Below are positions 56,659-64,000 of a stretch of 64,000 nt of DNA, piece after piece (positions within the stretch are counted from its first letter, which is position 1; every line of letters begins with the position of its first letter). A program made the position numbers and the translations under genes. The notes under the pieces were generated by a model. That model had not been told where the DNA came from. It ran no database searches and saw only the letters and a list, made by a program, of their open reading frames with translations. Source of the stretch: Tilletiopsis washingtonensis (lineage: Eukaryota > Basidiomycota > Exobasidiomycetes > Entylomatales); contig NW_020312005.1 in the NCBI RefSeq assembly GCF_003144115.1, positions 722,244 to 786,243 on the forward strand. The letters run 5' to 3'.

Positions 56659-59600
56659 TTAGAGCTGCTCCTCCCACCTCGACGGCCACTGCGCTTCAGG
56701 ATGAAGTCTCTGGTGCGCCGTGCCCAGCTCCTTCCACAGGCTGCTCAACAGGCCCTCAACGAGCATGTCCTCTTCGGCGACGTGCTGCGGCAGCTCTGCA
56801 TCGCTGTAGCATTTGGCCCGAGCGAGGTCCACGAGGCGAACGATAGGCTTGCGACTGACTCCGCCGCTCGAGGAGGATTCGCTGCCGCTGCTCCGCGCAG
56901 ATCTGCTCGAGATGGTGGACGGAGGCGTGACAGTTACGTCTCGCGGGTTGACGCCGTGCTTCGCGGGAGATGCAGAGCCGCTGAAGCTAGGACAGGTCGG
57001 AGGCGTCAACAGCTTCCCGACCTGATGCTGTCCCGACCGTTTAGCTGCCGGAGCGTTGCGCGGCGTTGATGCTCGTACGCGCGTCGAGTCTGCGTCATGA
57101 AGTGGCGCCGGTTTGAGGTCGTTGATGCGCACGCAAATGTTGCGGAGAGCGACATCGCCATGGCACCAGCCGCTTTGATGCAGCGCTGCGAAGCACCGCT
57201 GCACCTCTGTGACGAGTTGACGTGCCTCGGAGCAGGTAAATCCCAGCACATCCAGCAGATCTTCAACGGCAAGCTGTTGGGACGACACTGAGCATAGCAG
57301 CGGCAAATGCATCGCCGTCTTACTCACAGAGCAGCCGGCGTCAGCGAAGGCGAAGAAGGTCTTGCCGCCGCGGAAAACTCCCAGCAGTGGAGCGACAGAC
57401 TCTGCGAGCACATGCGGTGGCAACTGTCGCACCACAACTGCCTCGCGCGCGGGCCCGTCCTCCAGTCCCGCCATCGCTAACAGCGTGGCATCACCCATGT
57501 ACGCCTCGCCCGCATCTCGATCGTACTTCGCGATGCACGGCTCGTGACCTGGCAAGGCGCAGCGCCCGTTGGCCCCAAGCCGCCCACCCGCAGCTATCAC
57601 ATCCTCTGTCTCTCGGTACGACAGACTGGGACACCACGCCGGCGGCTCGCTAGAGATGAGTGCCGGCCCCGAGACGATGCAGCCGACGTGAGCGACGGCG
57701 AAGCGTCCCCTCGCTGCTTCTACTCCGCGACACAGCAGGAAGCGCCGACCGCCATAAGCTGGGGCGTCCGGCGCGGGCTCGATCGCGGGCGACGCTGGGC
57801 CGGTAGCCCGTGCGAGCGCGCGGTCGGGGCCTTTTTGATCGCCTTGCTCAGCAATGTGCGGCGCGCCATCTCCATCTGGATCCGCGGTCGGAGGCGGTCG
57901 CGCGTCTCCGCTGTTCTCGTCCGCATCGAGAGGTTGCGGGTCGAGCTCGGGCGACCGTGCCTCGGAATCCATGGGGGGCCAGAACGGCGCGATGTGCACT
58001 TTCTCGTTCAGCAGCTCGACGGCGCGAAGGCTGAGGGCTAAGATGTGGGCGACGATGTTGCAGGACGAGTCGACGGTGAATGCATGTTGCGAGCAGCCTT
58101 GATGCGGCGACGTAGCTGCAGGACAGTGCGGCAGTGCAGCTTGACGAATGTTATCGTCGGCGGCGGCAAGCTGGTCGGAGACCTCGAGGGCGCATACCGC
58201 CTTGTGAACGTGGATGTTCGCCTTCGGCTCGGCAGCGTCCAGCATGCCGTCTGCACAGTCGCGCTCCAGAGCGATGACAGCGTTGCTTGTGAGCAGCACG
58301 CTAACCGGGGTGCAGTGACGGCCATTTGACGCGACAGTTGGTCGAGGAGGTCGTGAGACTTTTCCCCCCAGCCTCGGCTTGACTCGAGCATCGGCGCCTG
58401 CTTGATCGAAGCGGGTCCGTGGCAGAGCAGCGCATACGCTGCGAAGCAGAGCTGGACGAAGGGCTTCATCTGGACGACGGCCGCAACGCGAGCGGTGCGG
58501 TCTTTTGCGTCGACGGGCGGACCTGACAGAGCAACACCGCTGGTCAGCTGTTGACCAGAGCCTGATGCGGACGGTGACCTACGGTAAATGCAGTAGAAGT
58601 CCGCCCTGACTTGATGGTCGCTGCGCTGCGATGCTAGGCACGTGTTGGAAGATGTCGACGCAGCGACGCCCGTCTGCGAGGGCTCGCTCGACGGCCCCGA
58701 GTTCCTTGAGCTCGGGAAAGAGAGACACGAGTCGCGTAAAGTCTCTCTCGCCGACCCAGAACAGCATCGCTGTGTCGCCCTGGCTCTGGGTGATGGACGT
58801 CATACAGAGCGCGGTGACCATGCGGAACAGGCCCTCCTCGTTGAGCCTCTGGAACTCGTGCTCATCCAGATCGTGATGCCTGATACGACCGCTTGGAGGA
58901 GGCCGCAGCTTCGGATTGAAGTTCGGCGTGTCCAGTCCCATTTCTTCCCACAGACGCTCCGGGAACGTCGCGGCACGGATCGGCGATGGAGGCGTCGGCG
59001 TGTGGCGACTCGCCTCTGGTGCGAGCAAAGCATCGAGCGCTCGCGCTCCGAGTTGATGGAGCAAAGGCCACAAGGGCGTCGGCCCGTGAGTTCGTGTCGC
59101 GGCAAAAGGCGCTTCGTCGGGAAGCATGCGTGCTTCGCACACTTTCAGAGATGCCCAACGCCTCCGCCACGGCGCGACGACTGCCGAGGCGGCAGACGCT
59201 CGCTGATTTGAGGCGTCAGAGTCACGCGATGATTGCTCAGGCACATCGCTGCCGCGGGACGCCAGATCTGACGCCTTCGAGTGCGTCGTCTTGAGTTGCT
59301 TCTCTGGTCTAGAGGCCGTTTCATTCGTGCCTGGCTGCTGCGTCATGTTGCGCGTCTCGCTCCGCCGGATTGTACTCTCCTTCGCTTCTGAGACGGAATT
59401 CTCGGCGACGCGGGCGAAGAACGTTCGAACGCGACGGAGGGAGAAAGGCTTGCGCTCACCGGGACTGATGACCCAGGGCTCGAGGAGGTCGAGGCCGCTC
59501 TCGGTGTCTGCGCCGTCCGGCTGCTGCACTGGCCCTTCCCGCAGGTCATCGAAGAAGCGGGACGGCTCCCGTGAGCGGGCGATCTCGCGGAACGACGATG

Positions 59601-59661
59601 GCCTCGCTATCATCAGGGCTGCATCGTCGACGAGGCACGTGACAATTTGCTGCGGAGCCAT
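56659..59661 (-). CDS. Protein-kinase-like fold protein, uncharacterised (fungal PKL/FunK-like)
   Basis: The start at 59661 reads MAPQQIVTCLVDDAALMIAR. The long first exon has ERLWEEMGLDTPNFNPKLRP and FRMVTALCMTSITQSQGDTA. An intron near 58540-58590 joins LLLHLP to GVALSGPPVDAKDRTARV and QMKPFVQLCFAAYALLCHGP. The next join, near 58,240-58,440, could not be fixed. The last exon (to 56659) has AVVVRQLPPHVLAESVAPLL, then QRCFAALHQSGWCHGDVALR and NICV, a kinase catalytic-loop motif (HGDxxxRNxxV), and IVRLVDLARAKCYSDAEL, a DFG-like metal site. The order and spacing resemble the fungal kinase-like group near FunK1/APH; a glycine-rich loop was not clear. Activity is unproven. About 970 residues. It ends tail-to-tail with the ZNHIT2-like gene with no base between stops. 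Confidence 0.6.
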
Positions 59662-60515
59662 GGTGGGAGAGCGGGCTGTGCCACATCGGCGCGCGCGGCT
59701 CGCAGCTGGTGCACTCGACGACGGGACGCAGGAGCTTGCGGACGTCTCCTGCTGCAGTGCAAGACTCGGGCGAACTCCTGCATGCCAGGGAAGCCAGAGA
59801 TCGTCAGAGGATGCTGTTCATCGGGCAGGATGCTGCTGCATGACTGACCGCGTGCTCCTGCGTCTCCAGTTTGCGCCGCGTGAGGTTGATGCGCCGCGCG
59901 GGGCGTGTGGAGGGAGATCGGCGCAGACCAGCGCAGTCACGCTGAATTGACATCGCGGCAGGCGTCAGTCCAGACACGACGGATCTGTGATACGACTCGC
60001 ACCTGAGCGCCGCGTGGCAGGTGTGGCCGGCCCGACCGGGCAGGCAGTGAAGAGGCGTCGGTAACTGCGGCGGGGGTGCTGGTGGGTGAGGAGAGAGGGG
60101 TGCGGGGCGGCGCCTCGGCACACGAGGTGCGGCGCATCAGCAAACGGCTGCGGCGCGCGCGGCAGCGGCAACGGCAGATGATGCAGGTAGCGCTCTACGC
60201 TCGACTGGACTTCGCCCGTTTTCATCTCGTGCATTCGCCATTGCTGCCGCGCGAGATGACTGAGCAGCAGAACGCCAGAGCCAGCGCAGCGCAAGTCTGC
60301 TGCTTGCCATGCATTGTGCTCTGCGTGAATGCGGGCGCTGTGCCGTTCGATTGTGTACGCGCGGGCGCCCACCCGAAGGTGCTGGGGTGTGGACGCCTGC
60401 CCGGTCCTCCTCCAGCGGCGCCGGGAAGAAGCAGTGTATTATGGTCTTGCGTGCGCGTACAACTGGCGCTGGCAGGGGACGCATATCTGGGCGCTGTGCG
60501 GCATGCGGTCACAGC
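59662..60515. other. Intergenic region between AP-2 mu and the kinase-like gene
   Basis: 854 bp upstream of the kinase-like gene and downstream of AP-2 mu. No supported feature was seen. Confidence 0.4.
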
Positions 60516-62494
60516 TCAGAAGCGCACGGCATACGTGCCCTGCGCCCGGGTGAGATAGCGCACCCATTTCACGCTTTGGTCTGCTCGTTGATGCGGGTCA
60601 GCTCGGGGCGCGGTGTGACAGTCATCATGGCATCACGCACAATTGCTCTTCTCAAAGACCTGTGGATCGGACAGCGCGGAGGTGGGTGCTCAGAGGTCAG
60701 CTTTGTTGCCCGAGCCGCGCTTGAGCGACACGCACCTTCAGGAAGCGCACGAGCAGCCCTGACGCGGTGAACATGAGCACCTGGAAGTCGACTTCGATCG
60801 GTGCGCGGCTCCATGTCTTCTGCGTAGTGGTGGCGCTGCGCTCAAGGTCGGCCTGCAGCGTCACCTCGGTCATGCCCTGCATCTTGGGGATCCTGCGCAG
60901 CGCAACGTCAGGTGCAGACAGGCGGCACAGGCAGCGGGGCGCGACTCACTTCCACACGATCAGGTTGTCTGCGGGCACGTACTTGGCCTTGCCGAGCAGC
61001 ACCTGGCACTTGACATTCGTCGTGTTGAGCGGCGTGGGGATGCGCAGCACGATGTTCGAGCCGCTGAGCTTGGCGTCAAAGTTGGCCTTGAGGTTGATGT
61101 TGTACTCGACGCGGCTCTTCGAGACCTCGTCGACGATGGGGTGCACCTTGAACGGCAGATTGACATTCGTCGTCGACCGGTAGCTGCACGGCCCAGCTCA
61201 GCTAGGCAGCGCAGAGTGCGGTGCGGCGCAGCTGCTGCACTCACCGCATGAGCTCAAACTCGCCGTCGGGCGGGGTGAAGCTGATGCTCCGGTCGGTCTC
61301 GTACTTGTTCAGCTTGACGCACTGGTGGAACTGGCAGCTGTCGAGCTCGACATCCGCAGCATCCGACGCCGCACCTCGTTTCCGATCGCTGATGCGCGTG
61401 TCAGAGCCGGGCGAGGCGTGCATTGCCGGCGCCACTCACCTCTTCTCGAGCACGAGCTTGTCGTTGAGCCCGAACTTGCACTCGGGCACGCCGCTCAGAT
61501 ATGCGCGCATGAGAATCTGCCCGTCGACATCGGCGCGCAGCACATTTCCTGCGCGAGGAGGAGCGTCAGAGGGCGCAGCGGCCGGAGAGGCGTGCAATGC
61601 GACGCACCCTTGGCGCCCATCATCAGATTGACATTCTCAATGACGTCGACGAACGCCTCGTTCTTGCGGTACTTGACGTCGGCTCGCCGCCAGCTCGTCG
61701 CGCCGGTGGCCTGGATGGTGATCTTGGCGCTGTCCTCGCGCACCGCCTGCTCCGACTTGACGCCCTCGGTGGTGATGTACATCTTCAGCGTGTCGGTCTC
61801 GCTGTTCTGCGGATAGCCAAAGTCGAGGATCTCTGCGCAGTCAAGTCAGTGCCTGATGCCGCGGGCAGTGCGGTGCAGGACATGGCGCACCGTCCAGCAG
61901 CTCGTAGAAGAGGACAAAGTTGTTCTTGATCGCCTCCTCGTCCACCTTGCCAAAGTAGCTGCGTCCGATCTGGATGGCGCGATAGAGGAACTCAAAGACG
62001 AGCGCAGCGTTGGCGTTGCATCTGTGGCTCGCCGTCAGCCGCTGTGCCATCGCCCCGGGGTGTGCGCCCAGGCGCAGGCGCCCGATGGAGCTGGCCTGCG
62101 CACCGCCTTCAGCAGCCCTGCCACATCTAGGCCGCACTTGAGCAGAGCAGACACTCACTTTGTCACGGCGACCACATAGATGTTCTCGTGGCGTACATGG
62201 AAGAAGCTGGTGCTGCCGAGGGTGATGATGGGCGAACGGACGTCCGGGTTCGACACGACCTGGATGCGAAAGATGTCCGCGATGGAGCGTCTGGGCGGAA
62301 GCGACAGGTCAGAGCAGGAGCGCGCAGGACGCCCAGCGGCGCTACGCACTTGAGGTCGGACCGGAAGAGGCGCGAGATGAGCACCTCGCCCTTCTGATTG
62401 AAGATGAAGAAGGCCTGCGACGTGACCGCGTCAGCGCGGCCAACCGACGGGCGGCGGTGCGCCCAAGGGGTCTGTGCAGACGCACGGAGATCAT
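60516..62494 (-). CDS. APM4: AP-2 complex subunit mu (clathrin adaptor medium chain)
   Basis: Medium subunit of the plasma-membrane AP-2 adaptor used in clathrin endocytosis. A 9-nt first exon (ATGATCTCC, 62486-62494) is spliced over a 71-nt intron to [20 protein letters not shown], giving the family N-terminus [12 protein letters not shown]. Then [60 protein letters not shown] and [20 protein letters not shown] complete the longin-like domain. The mu-homology domain has [91 protein letters not shown] and, after two small exons, [26 protein letters not shown] before the TGA at 60516-60518. About 435 residues and some nine introns. AP-1 mu is excluded by the MISAFFIFN start and the sequence details. 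Confidence 0.93.
62486..62494 (-). other. APM4: 9-nt coding first exon of AP-2 mu
   Basis: ATGATCTCC followed by donor GTGCGT, spliced in phase 0 to GCCTTCTTC at 62414. Without it the protein lacks an initiator Met and the conserved MIS start. Confidence 0.8.
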
Positions 62495-63240
62495 GGCGCC
62501 GCAATGAGTGAGCCGTAATGCTGCAGGTCGCACGCAGAAGTTGAGCGGTCGACCTCTCTCGGAGAGCGATGCGTGCCGACCGGCGCTGGCGCTCCAGCGG
62601 CAGAGACTGGGCTTCTGCCACAGGCGCTGCCCGGGCTAGACTCCGAGACGCGAGCGATGTCTGCACACCGAGGTATGCTGTGTGCGGCCTGCGGTCTGGA
62701 CGCTCTGAGAGCAGATGGATCGGCGGGCGCGGCCGTGCGAGTGGCAAGCTCAGAGCGCGACGAAAGGCGGGAGAGGCGAGGTATCGAGCGGAAGGGTGTC
62801 GGAGATCGGAGCCTGGGCAAGCGGACGCGTAGACTGCGGGCAAGGAGAAGCGAGCGAGAGAGCCGCGAGCAGCGCAGTGGAGTGTGGCAGGGTTGATGTG
62901 GTGGAGAGACATGCGGGGTCAGAGAGGCGCTTGCTGCCCGAGTCGAGTGCCTTGCCCCGTGCACCGCCGGGCGCGGCGCGGCGCTGCGCTCGTGCGAGAG
63001 CGAGACGAGCCGCGGCGAGCGCCGCGGCGGCGCAAGACAAGCAGCCGCGAATCCGCCTTCCAGTCCGTGGCGCAACGCCTGCCGGGCTTCTTCCCTCTCC
63101 TCCACGTCCAGCGCTCTGACTCTCAGCCCAGCTTCTGCCCGCCCCCACGCTCCGTGCTGGCTGCCACGCCGGGCACTCTGCCTCGACCCCCGCTGCGTCT
63201 CCTTGCCTGCCGCTGCCGACGCGCGCAAGGCTCGCCGGCC
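62495..63240. promoter_or_regulatory. Divergent promoter region, AP-2 mu / cyclin
   Basis: A 746-bp head-to-head region of high GC. No TATA box or supported coding frame was seen. Confidence 0.4.
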
Positions 63241-64000
63241 ATGCTCGCCTCCGCCGCAGCGGCGTCCGCCGAGGGGTCTACGGCAGCTGCGCACCGCCAG
63301 TCGCTGCAGTGGCTCTTTGCGCCCGAAGACTTGGCGCTCACGCCGTCGGTGCGCGCCGGCATTGCGCCAGAGACGGAGCGGGCACTGCGCGCCAAGGGCG
63401 TCTCACACATCTTTCGCATCGGCGAGAGTCTGCGCTGGTGCGTCGTTTGTGGGCCTGCTTGACATTGCCGCGTTGGGCTGCGGGCGCGCAGACAGAACGC
63501 TGCAGCAGCAGAGTCTTACGCTGCGTGCGTGTGCAACAACACGCTGGACTGGCCCGCTCGCAATCGCCTCTGTGATGCCGATGATCCGTGGCTGACGCAT
63601 CCTTCTCGGTCGCAGCGGTCTGCACGTCCTGTCCACGGCCGCTCTCTTCTTCCATCGCTTCTACATGAGACGGGCCCTGCTGCCTCCTGGGACACGGTCT
63701 GCTTCAGCGCGCGACACGTTCGCCATCCATGTGAGTAAACCGGGGCCTCTTTGGCGGAGCGTCAGACGCTGATCTGCGCGACAGGAACTGGCTCCCGCGG
63801 CACTATGGCTGGCGTGCAAAGTGGAGGAGAGCCATCGGCGCGTCAAGGACGTAGTCGAGTACACCATGATGCTGAACGACAAGACGCCAGACGGGCTCAG
63901 GGCCCAGGAGAAGGGCGAGTGGCGCGTCGATCAGAGCAGCAGGGTGAGGGAGCCGCTCTCGTTGCGCCGTGTAGCCCGATCTGACCCGCGGCTCAGGAGT
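63241..64000 (+). CDS. Transcription-type cyclin (cyclin K/L/T-like), 3' end cut by window edge
   Basis: Regulatory subunit of a transcriptional cyclin-dependent kinase, probably of the cyclin K/L/T group. The start at 63241 (MLASAAAASAEGS) is followed by QSLQWLFAPEDLALTPSVRA, then GIAPETERALRAKGVSHIFR, the usual lead-in to the first cyclin box (WxFxxEEL...TPS...G...E...RxKG). After an intron: HVLSTAALFFHRFYMRRALL, with the FFHRFYMR motif of transcriptional cyclins. After another intron: LAPAALWLACKVEESHRRVK, then DVVEYTMMLNDKT, with the CKVEE motif. The protein continues past position 64000. The partner kinase and exact subclass need the missing C-terminus. Confidence 0.82.

Overview
The window is nuclear DNA from a GC-rich basidiomycete fungus, most likely a smut relative (Ustilaginomycotina), although the lineage cannot be fixed from sequence alone. 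The fungal assignment rests on PMP3, BIR1, RUD3, PEP7, a Dnf-class flippase, PAC1/LIS1 and a fungal acetolactate synthase. Genes are split by many short introns, mostly 50-65 nt with GTGAGT or GTGCGT donors. No tRNA, rRNA, transposon, retroelement or CRISPR array was recognised.

Layout, left to right: an orphan helical protein cut by the left edge (-); golgin RUD3 (-); DNA polymerase kappa (+); mismatch-repair MSH2 (-); FYVE/rabenosyn-type PEP7 (+); a cytochrome b561 membrane protein (-); survivin-type BIR1 (-); acetolactate synthase ILV2 (+); a Dnf1/2-class P4-ATPase (+); an orphan polytopic membrane protein (-); a sodium:solute-symporter-like protein (+); PMP3 (-); a bZIP factor (+); a small single-span protein (-); a fusion of an Aim32-like thioredoxin-fold [2Fe-2S] domain with an adrenodoxin-type ferredoxin (-); ETF-ubiquinone oxidoreductase (+); a very large RING-H2 protein (-); LIS1/PAC1 (+); a ZNHIT2-like HIT zinc-finger protein (+); a protein-kinase-like protein (-); AP-2 mu (-); and a transcriptional-type cyclin cut by the right edge (+).

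Genes mostly alternate in strand, giving divergent promoter pairs (RUD3/POLK, MSH2/PEP7, BIR1/ILV2, the Fe-S fusion/ETF-QO, AP-2 mu/cyclin) and very tight convergent pairs. The ZNHIT2 and kinase-like stop codons directly abut. Themes include membrane traffic (RUD3, PEP7, flippase, AP-2 mu, LIS1), DNA repair (POLK, MSH2) and mitochondrial electron transfer (Fe-S fusion, ETF-QO).

The most unusual items are the two-cluster Fe-S fusion protein, whose two introns are both multiples of three and stop-free; several micro-exons (9, 18, 27 and 33 nt) needed to complete conserved motifs; a GC-AG intron in the flippase; a Gcn4-type site inside a perfect palindrome upstream of ILV2; and a BIR1 whose first BIR repeat has lost its zinc-binding histidine. 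Exon joins were worked out by hand from conserved motifs. Exact internal boundaries in weakly conserved genes are provisional.
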